From NCBI GenBank assembly GCA_031841125.1, contig CM063106.1, positions 5,332,001 through 5,396,000 on the forward strand: a stretch of DNA of 64,000 nucleotides, written 5' to 3'. Below, piece by piece: positions 1 through 10,586 of this stretch; position 1 is the first letter of the stretch; the number at the start of each line of letters is the position of its first letter. The position numbers were made by a program, and so were the translations under genes. The notes beneath the pieces were generated by a model. That model did no database searches and had not been told where the DNA came from. It was given only the letters and a program-made list of their open reading frames with translations. The DNA comes from Acanthococcus lagerstroemiae. Its lineage: Eukaryota > Arthropoda > Insecta > Hemiptera > Eriococcidae.

Positions 1-2308
1 CAAAACCTCCAACTGTGTCTATCGACATTATCTGAAAAGGCTGAGAGGCAGGACCTAACTGTGACAGGGGGCCATACCGGAAAGGAACACGAGACTTATT
101 TTTCAAGCAAATACTGCAGTTGTGACAAAAGTCTTTTATTAAAGAAAAGAAACCTTTACAAAAATAAACCGGAAATAAATGAGAAGCCATCTGTTTAGGA
201 CCTATATGACCTAATTTCTGATGTACTAAAACGATTATTTTATTTGCCAAATGCGGGGAGAGCACAATTCTTTTTTCTTTGTTTTTATTAACAAAAAACA
301 TTACGTTATCTTCTTTTATTATATTAAATTTACTCAAAAATTCATTTGGCAATTTATCTTGGTCCAAAATTATTTCGTTTAACTGTAAAAAGTTCACAAT
401 TTTAAGCTCCGGGCCGGAATCAAAATGCTCTAAAACCGGATTGCGGGATAAACAATCAGCTTCTTGATTACTGGACCCGGGAACATATTTTACTTTAAAT
501 GTAAATTGAGACAAATAAAACATTAAATTTGTTAATTCTTTATCAAACTTTGAATTCACTTTTAAATTTTCTAAGGGTTTGTGGTCCGTAAAAACAGTGA
601 ATTCTTTGCCTAGTAGCCAGTGCTGCCAATACATTAGTGACTCTTTTATTGCGAGACATTCTAAGAAAATGGCCTTTTTATTTTTTTGATGCGAATTTAG
701 TTTTTTTGAAAAATAGGCAACTGGCTTGAATTCTCCGTTACTCTGTTTCTGTTTAAGAATTGCTCCTATTCCTTCTAAACTAGCATCGGTTTGCAAAATA
801 GTTTCTGTATTTGGGTCAAAAATTGCCAGACATGGGCTTGAACACAATAATTCTTTTACTTTATCAAAACTTTTTTGACAACTAGCAGACCAGTTAAATA
901 AAACGTCTTTATGTAATAGATTATGCAAGGGTTCCAAAATCTGGGCTGCTTGGGGAATATATTTTTTGTAAAAATTAACTTTGCCCAAAAATTGTCTGAC
1001 ATTCTTCCTATTTTGAGGCACCGGGAATTCTTTTATTGGTTTTACGTTATCAAAAATAGGCCTCGTTAAGTTGTTTTCAATTATATGACCCAAATATTTT
1101 ACGCTCTTTTTAGCAAAATTACATTTTAATAGTTTTAATCGGAAGCCTTCTTTTTTAATAGCTGAAAACAGCAAATCGATATGGAGCAAATGCTCCTCAA
1201 GATTCGTAGAAAAAACTAAAACATCATCGATATAATTGGCGCAAAAATCATCTAATTTATTTCTTTTAATAATATTACGTAAAATACGTTGAAATATTGC
1301 CGGAGATGTTTTGAGACCGAATGGTAAAACCGTCCAGTTATAGTGCCCCGTCTGAGTCACAAATCCGGTCTTATAAGTATCCTTTTTTCGCAAAGGAATT
1401 TCCCAAAATGCGGAATTAATGTCAAAAACAGAGAACACAGTGCAATCGCGGGTTTTAACAATAAGGTCCTCAATGAGAGGAAAATGCTGGCTCTCTGGTA
1501 TAATTAATTTATTTAATGCAGTAAAATCAATACACAGTCTATTTTTATTATTATTACCATATTCATCCTTTTTATATGCCAAGGTAACAGGCGCCGCAAA
1601 GGGGGAGGTTGACTCCTCAATTAAGCCGTGGCTCAACAACTGAGAAATTTGAATCTCGATCTCCCTTTGGTCCTGAACCGAGCAACGATAGGGTTTTCTA
1701 GAAATATACTTGTGTTCTAATAATTTAACACAAGCCTCATTATCTTTAACACAACCGGTGTCAAATTTATCTTTAGCAAAAATAGACTTGTGTTTTTCAA
1801 TTAAGGATGAAACTTTACTTTTTTCTTCACCATTTAGGTGATTTAAATTAGCCTCAAAATTATTGACTTTTATAAAGTCGTTAAAATTTACAACTAAATT
1901 ACTTTTCAAATTTACGTTAATTTTATTTTCATTATTAGGCACAGGAGAAAAATTTACTTTAGCCTGTGAAATATTTAAATCTGAATCTTGGCACAATTTA
2001 AATTTTTTTATCATGTCGAGGCCGATTAAAAATTCGTATCTAAAATTTTTATCTTTTATTACATAAACAATTACGTTATATGTTAATTCAAAAATCTTTA
2101 CTTTAATTTTTGTAATGCCACAAACAAAAGCAGTGCCGCCAATCACCTGGTAATCATCTTTACAATCCCAAATCTTAATCTTATTTTTTTTACAAAAATC
2201 TAAGTCAATTAAAGAAATGTTCGATCCGGAATCGTAAATACCAGTAGTCTCAATTATATCATAAATCAAAAACTTTAACCTGATTAGCGGCACATTCACT
2301 CGTTTTTT
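1..2308 (-). CDS. pol: Pol polyprotein (protease-RT-RNase H-integrase), partial
   Basis: Copies the element RNA into DNA and integrates it. I read the frame triplet by triplet from 2308 to 1 and found no stop. Domains in order: aspartic protease with the DSG active-site motif near 2226-2237; RT with 'FDINSAFWEIPL' near 1395-1430, 'LPFGLKTSPAIFQ' near 1284-1325, and the catalytic YIDD box at 1223-1234; RNase H with TDAS at 779-790 and 'FTDHKPL' near 571-591; integrase zinc-binding domain with an HHCC pattern (HQKLGH followed by CHNCSIC near 100-140); and the first catalytic Asp of the integrase core ('SIDTVGG', about 9-31). The core is then cut by the window edge. The frame is -1 relative to gag and has no suitable own start, so expression is probably by frameshifting at 2302-2308. 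All key residues seen are intact. Confidence 0.92.
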
Positions 2309-3420
2309 GATAAGTCAGAATTATTAATTTCATTTTCTACTTCCGAATTATTAATTAAGTTTACTTTATTAGAAGTAGGTTTTTTATCTTTAAACCAGCA
2401 AACCTGCTCGGAATGAAACCGGCCAGGTTTCCCAGCCTTCTCACAAAGTGCGCAAGGCTTCTTATCTTTAGAAAATTGTTTCAAAGTAACTCGGTTGGAC
2501 CCGGAAATGAAAGGCTTTTTCTTATTTTCTGCCTCCCCCTCCTCATTTGGACGCTGACGCCCTCCTGATGAATCAACTTCTATTTTTTTTAGTTTAGAAA
2601 TAAGTAAAATTAATGACGTAACCGATTTACGATTTAACGAATTTTGTACATGCGTGGGTAAGCCGAGAACAATTAAATTCAGCAGTACTTCTGGAGAAAT
2701 TACATGATCCAAATCAAGCAATAGTTTTTCTTTCTTAACCACATATTCGATTAGAGATCCGGCTATGTACTTAAAATTATAAGCATAACGTACCGGTCGC
2801 CAACTATCATCACCAAAAGTGGCGACCAAATCTGCACGCCAACGAGGCCAACCAGCATCTATCCCTATTTTTTTCTGGGTCCGGATAAACCAATCGCTAA
2901 GTGATTTGTCGAGACATAAGTGAAAAACCTCAATAACTTTTTGTCCGGCGATTGAAAATCGCTGTATTTCTGCCTCAAAATTGTCGGCCCATGCCACAAT
3001 GTTAGTGTTTTTTGAAGTTTATTTTTCTATTAAAAAATGTTTCATAATTTCTTTTAGCGATTCCTCTTTTTTATCAGAGGCGGCCGAGATTTTGGGTGTA
3101 ACCGACGTTTCTTCGAATTCGGATAAAAAAAAATTTGAAAACACAAAATTACCGTCGTCATCTTTGTACAGCTTTAACATTTCTTCCGGAACTTATACAT
3201 TAACTGTCCGATATTGACCTCTTAATTTGATTGAATCTTTGGCCAATTTCATGGACGGCATTTCCATCAACTTTTTATGCAGACTCGAAAGCTGCGATTC
3301 CTCCGGAAAAGAAAACCAGTCGCCGCCAGGATGGCGAATCCTTTTAATTTTCAAAACAGTAGTTTTCTGGTCAGTACCCGCCTCCGCAATCATAAAAAAC
3401 TGCATTGGTGTGGACGACAT
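2296..3420 (-). pseudogene. gag: gag, disrupted by two in-frame TAA codons
   Basis: Structural capsid/nucleocapsid protein of the same element. One reading frame runs from ATG at 3418-3420 to TGA at 2296-2298 (about 375 codons), but TAA codons interrupt it at 3193-3195 and 3019-3021. Both lie in the same frame, so these are nonsense substitutions and not frameshifts. Sequence on both sides reads sensibly as Gag. Near the C-terminus (about 2394-2456) is a zinc-knuckle-like C-x2-C-x9-H-x4-C motif, with a longer spacer than the retroviral CX2CX4HX4C. The 3' end overlaps pol by -1 frameshift. An internal ATG at 2995-2997 would allow only the C-terminal 233 residues. Consensus or assembly error could also explain the stops. 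Confidence 0.8.
2302..2308 (-). promoter_or_regulatory. -1 ribosomal frameshift slippery heptamer A AAA AAC
   Basis: The last gag codons are TCA AAA AAC GAG TGA. The heptamer A_AAA_AAC sits in the correct phase (X XXY YYZ), two codons before the gag stop at 2296-2298. Slipping back one base places the ribosome in the pol frame, which is open from here to the window edge. Heptamers of this class are well known -1 signals in retroelements. I did not identify the downstream stimulatory structure. Confidence 0.8.
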
Positions 3421-4000
3421 GATGAACCAAAAGGCAAATTCTATATTTGTAAGTAATTTGCTTTCCTCTTGAACCGGGCAACAGACAAGAACTAAATTGC
3501 ACTATAAAAAATGTATTCCGGATAAGTAAATATATTACAGACGAAAATAGGTATTTTAAGAAAAAGAAAAAGCATAAACATCTTACCTATAAAAAATGAG
3601 ATATAGAATTTGCATGACTGGAGCCACGATAATCAGTAGTTACAAATTACTTAAGTAATACAAGGAGTTTACATTTGTAAATTGAAAGCATTAACGGTAA
3701 AATAAAAATATCCACACACGTTAGACTCTTCAACTGAAAAACAAAAATGACCAAGCCGATATTTCATTCTGTACAGCCAATCTACTCTACTTATGATAAG
3801 CAGGTCTGGTTTCGTTCTCCCTTCTATACTCGATAAGACAGCATGAAAGAACTGGCTATCTGAGAAATACAACACAACGTATTTCTACAAACAGAAATTG
3901 GCTGACGAATGTTCAAAAATTTAACGGGTAAAACAGAAATTGACAAGAAATGACTATAACGGTACAGAACACATAAAATTGAGTCAGAAAACTCCTAAAA
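3421..4000. other. Leader / possible 5' LTR side of the retrotransposon, unresolved
   Basis: On the minus strand this lies upstream of gag, where the leader, primer-binding site and 5' LTR should be. A weak primer-binding-site-like 'TGGCTCCAG' occurs on the minus strand near 3617-3625, and a TGT-starting LTR could begin near 3875. Neither can be confirmed because the partner LTR is outside the window. Confidence 0.3.
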
Positions 4001-5001
4001 ATTCAAAAAAGAAAGAAGAAAAATTTAGTCACATAATATCGTGGAGAAAAGTGTTAAAGTGTTTATCCTCGTCTGTGGATTGGTTGTGATAGAACACTTT
4101 AATCGTTTCTGTAGTAAAATCTCCACGTGCCGTTTTGCTTTTACGATTTCTGCGATGCTAATCACAGGCGCCAACTTAGCATTTTTAGGGGGGGGGGGGC
4201 ACCAATAAAAACTTTGGAAGGCGACGCCTCCCCAATATTTTCAATTCAAAAATGGCAAAAGTACAACCGAGTTTACCATCAATTTTTAAATTTAAGAAAA
4301 AAGAAAAAAGAGGAAACGAATAAGAATAAAATCGACAATACCGAAATATCAAGGGTATAATTTTGGCACCAAAATAGATGGAAGACGACCATTTGAATTT
4401 TCAAGGAGAGGGATCTTCAGCCGATCTTAAGAACCGTGATAACTTTGATTCTGCCCCCCCAATATTTTCCATAAGTCGGTGTCTATAATGCTGATCCATC
4501 TACAAGTAAAAATATCTTTTAAAATTGGTGTGACAACTAACAACACCCTCATCGGTGTCAACTAACCACTTCGCGTTTTTTCCCTTTGGACCATCACATT
4601 CGATTGAAATTCAAAATTTTTGGCATCAAACTTATTACGATTCATTTCCTTACTAAATTTCTTTTAAAATGAAGTACGATACACTTACTTTTGGCTAAAT
4701 TATTCGTTTCGAAAATGAAAAATGAAATTCACGAAATAATTTACTTCCTATCACGGAAATCACATTTTCGGCACTCTCGAAAACACGCTTCATGCTACGA
4801 TGCCAAGTTAACATCTGTAGGTAGATAATACAGTTACGGAGCTACTACAGAAATTTCACCCAGATTGCACTAATGTAGCTCGAGAACAAAGCAGTGTGTC
4901 AGCTGACAACTTGGGTCAACTAACCACCCGTGACCCTAAACATACGAAAGTCTCAAGGCCTTAAACAAAATTCTAATGATGGAAGCTCACATTTATCGAG
5001 C
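4001..5001. other. Gene-free stretch
   Basis: AT-rich noncoding sequence with a G homopolymer near 4188-4198 and a C-rich run near 4456. A short inverted repeat around 'aaagtgtt' / 'aacacttt' lies near 4056-4102. Three copies of 'caactaac' occur near 4525, 4558 and 4917. No gene seen. Confidence 0.5.
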
Positions 5002-5199
5002 CCCCGGATTTCCTCTAAGCTATGAATGAACTGGAGTTGGTGTACAAACGAAGGTGTATGCTGTACAAATGTGTAAAAATGAAGTGCAAACGAATGCCAC
5101 TAGTACGGACTCAACATTCCAGCTACGGGGGGCTACCATTTCCCCCGCCCCGGATTGCTCCTAAGCTGTGGATGAGCAAGGGTTCGTGTACAAAAGAGA
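5002..5199 (+). repeat. Imperfect tandem duplication, period about 148 bp
   Basis: The segment at 5002-5053, starting 'cccggatttcctctaagct', recurs diverged at 5150-5199 ('cccggattgctcctaagct'). Both copies continue into 'gtacaaacg' / 'gtacaaaag'. Two units only; no coding sense. Confidence 0.6.
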
Positions 5200-6361
5200 G
5201 AATGTCCTATACAAACCTACGATTGAGGTATGTTTGGAAGTGAAACTGAAAATTCAGAGAGCTGGAAAAATAGACCTCTTCTTCTTTGAGGAGAGAACAT
5301 TTTTTCGTCCGAAAAGAAACGACTCTTTCACTTAAGGTTCCTCGTTTACTCCGCGTCGATCCGACTTTGCGTTCAGAAAAATAAATTCGTGGGATTATCT
5401 TTCTACACACCATATAATGTTCGTCACCATTCGCATGTACTCGCGTATGAAATTGCATTCTCAATTCTCCATTAATACGTCATTCAGCTCAACACTCAGA
5501 GTAAGTTAAATAATAATTTCAAGCACTAATATTGGTCTCATTGATTTTCATTTAATTTGATTTTTGTGTTGGTTTGTCAGTTTTGGATCCTCGAGTAGCC
5601 TAAGTCTGTCTTGTAAGTTTTGTTCATTTGTTTGTTAGTACTTATCATTTGTTCTAGTCTTTGTGTATAAATTTTGGTGTATCTCGTTTTCTTGAAGATC
5701 AATTTCTGTTCTGGGAAGATCTAACTTTGCGATAAAAAAAAATATGAGAGGTGGGTAAACTTGTGAAATATTTTGTACGCCTGTATAAGCAAAGTTGATG
5801 GGTCGACAACTCATTTGGTCTTCCTATCTTACAAGTTACATTCGCTAAGTAAAATTGGTACCCCCTTCTTCGAGATAAAATTTGATTTGTAGAGGTTCAT
5901 ATTTGCAACATTGGTCAATTTTTCAACGGTGGAGAAGAATGTTGAATTTGTATCAGGACCCAGATCAAAAATCGGATGCAATTTGAAATTAGTGACCCCC
6001 TCCTCTGAGAGAAATCAATTTGAAATTAATGAACAAGGAACACAAATGTTTCTTTTTGGAAGTGGGTGGGAAAGGGTCCCATCATTTCATTCTCGATGCC
6101 TACACGTGGAGGTTTCAAATGCCAAAACACGAAAATTGTATATTCACTTTACCAATAGCAGTGTTACGTTAGGTATATATGAAAAATGGATATCAAACTC
6201 GTAGATTACAATTTTAATATATTATTTAACCACAAAATTTACTGTGTCACAAAGGACGTTGACCGACTCGAATTGGTTAATCACCTAAAACCATTTTCAG
6301 CATTAAATCGCACTGCAGGTGGTGATCGCTGAATTAATTTTTGATACATTTTCGAGTGTGT
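5200..6361. other. Gene-free stretch
   Basis: No domain-bearing frame, RNA gene or repeat recognised. Short frames at 5207-5464 (minus) and 5911-6204 (plus) show no recognisable motif and are best treated as chance. Confidence 0.45.
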
Positions 6362-6545
6362 TTGTAATCTCAAAATTATAAATTAGCCGATATTAACTTT
6401 CTTTTAGTTGGACTTTAGTTGAAAAAGGTTTTCTTTGAACCGCAAGATTTGTTTCTGATCTCATTTTGAGCGTAATTTTTACCCTTTTGACACCAATGCG
6501 GACTGTAACCTCAAATTTATAAGCCGGCTTACAGTAACTTTCTTT
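6362..6545 (+). repeat. Imperfect tandem duplication, period about 141 bp
   Basis: A 44-bp stretch at 6362-6405 ('tgtaatctcaaaattataaa' then 'ccgatattaactttctttt') matches 6503-6545 with scattered substitutions. The two copies are separated by diverged sequence. Confidence 0.55.
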
Positions 6546-9500
6546 GAGTCGGAAATGTTTTTTTATGAGTTGTTGAATTTATTTTTCATATTTCTAACGG
6601 AAACTGTTATATGGTATTTCTCAATTTTTCAGTTGATGGCCCTTGTGAAACTATATGGACTCGGAGCAGGGGTTTTTGCTTAAAATGACCGGAAAATGAA
6701 TTCATAACTCTCATAAAGAAAACCTTTCCGATTTTTAAAAAGTTGTAATATAGGCTACTTTACAATTATGAGGTCACAACCCCTTCTAGTGCCTAAAAAA
6801 TTAAGTCAGTAGACCCGAAAACCTTCTTATTTTAAACTGGAAGTACAGAGCAATTTACAGTTTCGCGGTGACTCGTTGTGGTGTCACACTAGATAGTCCG
6901 TATTTAAAAAATTTTTGAATTTGAGGGAACGATCGTACTGAATCTTTTCCTTTTGACGTGAATGTACAACAATAAAATTTTGAGTTTTTTCTAAAGATAC
7001 TAACCCGTGTTTCAAAAGCTCTAAATGAATCATGGGATTTATACAAGGATTCTTCCGAAATCTTCGTATGCCCCAAAAAAGTTCGTACCATAAGAAACGA
7101 AAGAGGAGGTTGTTACCAATATGCCTTAAAATTAAATGAAATTAAAAACATTCTCGAAACAAAAAATCTTTCCCAATTCGAAAGCTAAAATTTTAAAGAA
7201 TTTTTAAAATGGGGTATCAAAAAAACTAAATCTTGAGAAAAACCCCTCTTCACCCGAAAATGTTTATTTTTAAAGACACTATATGGAATAGAAATTATAA
7301 TGTAAAAAGTAGGTATACATGTTTTATGTGCCTAACCGGGTGCGGCAATAAATTAGTAATGAATCAAGTTCATGCTTTTCGTCTGTAGTATATTTTGCAC
7401 TATTGTTATAAATTTATTCTTAGCTCACTCGAAAATAGTCGCAGTCTTCCCGTTAGTCTTGTTTTTATCCTACTCTTTGAATAACTGATTTCGGTGAATA
7501 TCATATCAGGCCACTCAAGCTCTACAATAAACTATATCCTTAGGTTGTAACTGGGCTCAGTAAATCATTCGTAGAGAAAACCTGACGCACGGTTTCTGTT
7601 CGACAAGGAATACCGTACAATACTTTTTTTGTTTTGTTTTATTTTTGTACTTTTATTTTCAAAGTTACAAAAAATGAAATGAAAGACACTTTTTTATTAG
7701 GATTTTACGTGGCTAAAAAACGTAATTCCACTTCATTTTTGAGGGATTTATGGGTGAGCTTAACGATAGATAGGGTATAGACTAATAATTGGAGAAGGTT
7801 TCAAGTTGAAAAGTTCGAAAAAGTATAATAAAATTTACGTTTTTAGTACTTTTGAAGCCACGATGCTACACCTTTGTAGTGGAGTATCGTCAGTTTATAT
7901 CTGAACGCCGTCGCCATTTTAAAGTACCTTTTGATACCACGTTATATGCGGAAATAGACTGAATTTTTGAGAGGGTTCGAAGGAGGGCTCAAGTTTTATT
8001 TCATCCAACCATTTTGTTTATGTAAGTGGATCACTAATATGCATTTTGCTTTTCTGGAAAAGCAGAGGGCATTTGAGGGAAGATGAATTTCTTTGAGATT
8101 GTTTCGAAGGACTTCAATACCCCTGTCTCAACAATCTCCCCCTAATTTCACGTCTGAATTACATACCTTCCTACTTGGATCCTTATTCATATGTGTTGGT
8201 AAATAGGAGGAAAAGAGGAAACACTCGGGAAATTGTTTTCCAAGTTTTTCTCAGCTTGCTCGTATTACGTACATAGTAAAAACAATGAGTTTGTTTTTCA
8301 TTTTCCTCGAACTCGAGTTTTTGAAATATTAATTACTCGGCCGTGTTGCGTTCCACGATCGTACATGTCTTGAAAGTTTCAGTAATGACGTAATAGCGAG
8401 TCGTGAACAGAAAAATTAGTGTTAGATGCCCAGCAGATTACAAACTTTCGAGTTCAAAGTTGATGCTTGCTAACAAGAGGATAAATTAACGATGGCGCTT
8501 TTAGTGACTTTTAAAAAACCTACAGTACTATTTCTACCGGTAGACTGGTAGTGAACATCACTCAAATCAGTTTAAAGGACGGCTGACTCTTCGAAATGGA
8601 ACTTCTCTAGCGTGTAATTTTATTATTTGCCTCTTAAAATCAGTGCTTTTAAAAATTAGGATGCTAATTAGAAGTCGAACGAGTTCGCTTACGGTAGTTC
8701 CAATGAATGGTTGTTAATCTGGCTCTGGTTTGTTGAAATGTTACCATCGCAAGTTCCTTAGGGTGGCAGAAGTGGGCATTACTGAAAAAAGAAACCTTCG
8801 AATCTGTTCAACCGGGTTTTCAGAAAAATCTATTTTGCAATAGATTACCCGCAAACATTTTTATAATTTTCATATTATTTTTGAAATGATTATCTCGACT
8901 CATTATTTTTTACATTACGGAAAAATACCACCTCGAGCGAAACTTTTCAATACATCCCTCAGCCTCGCCCTTTCATGTTTTCTCATTCTTATATATAATA
9001 AAAATTCTTTGTAGTCGGTGGGAAACCACTGGAATTCAATGTCTTTGAAATTTGCTTACCAAGGTGAAATATGAGAATGATGGGAATCTGATCTGCACAA
9101 TGGTATAGAATACGATTTAAGCTGAATAAAACTATTTTTAAGAAAGTCGAGTGAATGAAACGAAATAAAATAACTCTAATACTTCGACGCACATCTTCAT
9201 TTCTGGCCCCTCGGCACTGATGCGATGCCCGAAAGGGTAGTTTCCGGTGCTGGGGGTGCGGTGTCTCACGGGCCATTTTGGCATGCGTGCATCGCCATAC
9301 GTCCCACCACACCATCTTCCTTTCTGGCCATTGTGACTGGTTTTGACTTTTACTAGTCATATGCATCTACATACGTATTTTCTGAAACGAGTTGTTCTCA
9401 CTTTTTATCATCATTATGCCCTTGATATTTATCTTGAAACATCTAGTGGTTTATTTAGTTTTATGCTCCGCGCTGAAAGGAGATACATCAAAAATGCGAT

Positions 9501-10339
9501 ACATATGAAGTTTGAACATATCCCCCCCCCCCGTAAATTACCTAAATAAATTAGGGTACTTAGTTCTTCTATAAGCTATAACGAAACGGAACCAGTTTCT
9601 CTGGATAGTATTGTATGATCATAATGATGGGAAGGTACAAAATTATTTTTAAAAAAAAGTATTCTTAAGCTGTATGCTCAATATCCTTGAAAATTATTCA
9701 TAATATTTTTCTACTTGGAGGCAGATATTTATTATACGTTAATTCACGTCTCTAGAATCAGCCCCAAAGTGAATGAAACAGGATCAGGATGGATTTGCTT
9801 AAATTCGTGTTTAGTTGGCTTTGTTTTTTCCTCTTCCCTTCTGTTTTTTTTCTTACCTTTAGGAGAGGCTGAATGAAGAGTTTACCAGCAATTTTATACT
9901 GTGCCTTAAAATATATAAATATCATAGATTTCCTGAATTTTGATCAGTTAAAGTTGCAATTTATTATTGTGCTGTCGTTGGACAGATTTATTGACTTTTT
10001 TGCTAGCTACAACAACTGTCCTCTATTATTACCCGAATGTTCCAAAATTTATCAATTTTCGACAAGAATAAATCTTATATTAAGAATAGTTTCTTCTATT
10101 GATCATTTCTTAGCCTCACAGAGAGTGAAAATGGGCAGGTAAATATGCTTCGTGGATCTAGGATTTCAGTACAAGGAGAGGATGTTTGAGAGTAAAATTC
10201 TTCCTGTAATTGAGAACAAAAGCTCTTATGCGAGCAAATTTTTAATTTTAATTTTTAATTTTTTTTGTTTGTTCAAAGTATGAGAAAAACCCACACAACT
10301 TTTACTGCTGGCGAATATACAGATTTTTAGTTTTTGATT
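6546..10339. other. Gene-free stretch
   Basis: AT-rich noncoding sequence. A G+C-richer patch lies at 9180-9345; the 125-codon minus-strand frame across it (8989-9366) has no recognisable domain. A C homopolymer is at about 9521-9531. Nothing else supportable. Confidence 0.45.
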
Positions 10340-10354
10340 AGACCTGAAGAGCTG
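10340..10354 (+). repeat. Left target-site duplication of SINE copy 1
   Basis: The 15-mer 'agacctgaagagctg' is repeated exactly at 10572-10586 and brackets the SINE body, direct evidence of target-primed insertion. Confidence 0.9.
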
Positions 10355-10571
10355 GGGTCTGATGGCTGGGTGGATGGCGCGCTGGTCTCTGAATTCGGTG
10401 AGGTCCTGGGTTCGAGCCCACGTAGCAACTCGCTACATTTCGATCTAGGCGGGTTTTTCGGCAAGGTGAGAAGAGGGTTAAGACAGCTCTAACAGCCTCC
10501 CCGACGTCTCTGGGGTAATGCTCGAAAGGGCGGATTCCAGGGCTCGGGTTGAAAAGCAAAAATTAGAAAAG
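10355..10571 (+). mobile_element. tRNA-derived SINE, copy 1 (plus)
   Basis: 217 bp bracketed by a perfect 15-bp target-site duplication. The 5' part carries RNA polymerase III internal promoter elements: an A box-like 'TGGCTGGGTGG' at 10363-10373 and a B box 'GGTTCGAGCCC' at 10409-10419. A non-tRNA body follows ('gcaactcgctacatttcg', 'tttttcggcaaggtgag', 'aatgctcgaaagggcgg'), ending in an A-rich tail 'aaaaattagaaaag'. It is related throughout its length to the copies at 13310-13526 and 16084-16290. It needs a partner LINE to move; which LINE is not shown by the sequence. Confidence 0.9.
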
Positions 10572-10586
10572 AGACCTGAAGAGCTG
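10572..10586 (+). repeat. Right target-site duplication of SINE copy 1
   Basis: Exact copy of the 15-mer at 10340-10354, immediately after the A-rich SINE tail. Confidence 0.9.

Larger units (their letters stand above)
1..3420 (-). mobile_element. Ty3/gypsy LTR retrotransposon, internal region, truncated by window start
   Basis: Reading the minus strand from 3420 down to 1 gives gag, then protease, reverse transcriptase, RNase H and the start of integrase. That domain order is the Ty3/gypsy order (in Copia elements integrase precedes RT). The integrase core runs off the left edge, so the 3' end and 3' LTR lie outside. The pol part has no stop over about 770 codons, whereas gag carries two in-frame stops, so the copy is young but probably cannot make full-length Gag. 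No LTR pair can be checked because only one end is in view. Confidence 0.93.

Noticed and set aside
279..2066. Plus-strand frames at 279-467, 1419-1643 and 1863-2066
   Set aside because: They are antisense shadows of the intact minus-strand pol frame.
3617..3625. Primer-binding site 'TGGCTCCAG' for the Ty3/gypsy element
   Set aside because: Match to a tRNA 3' end does not extend beyond about seven bases, and the LTR boundary cannot be verified.
8989..9366. 125-codon minus-strand frame
   Set aside because: No domain, no transcription or splice signals; composition changes midway from GC-rich to AT-rich, unlike a real exon.
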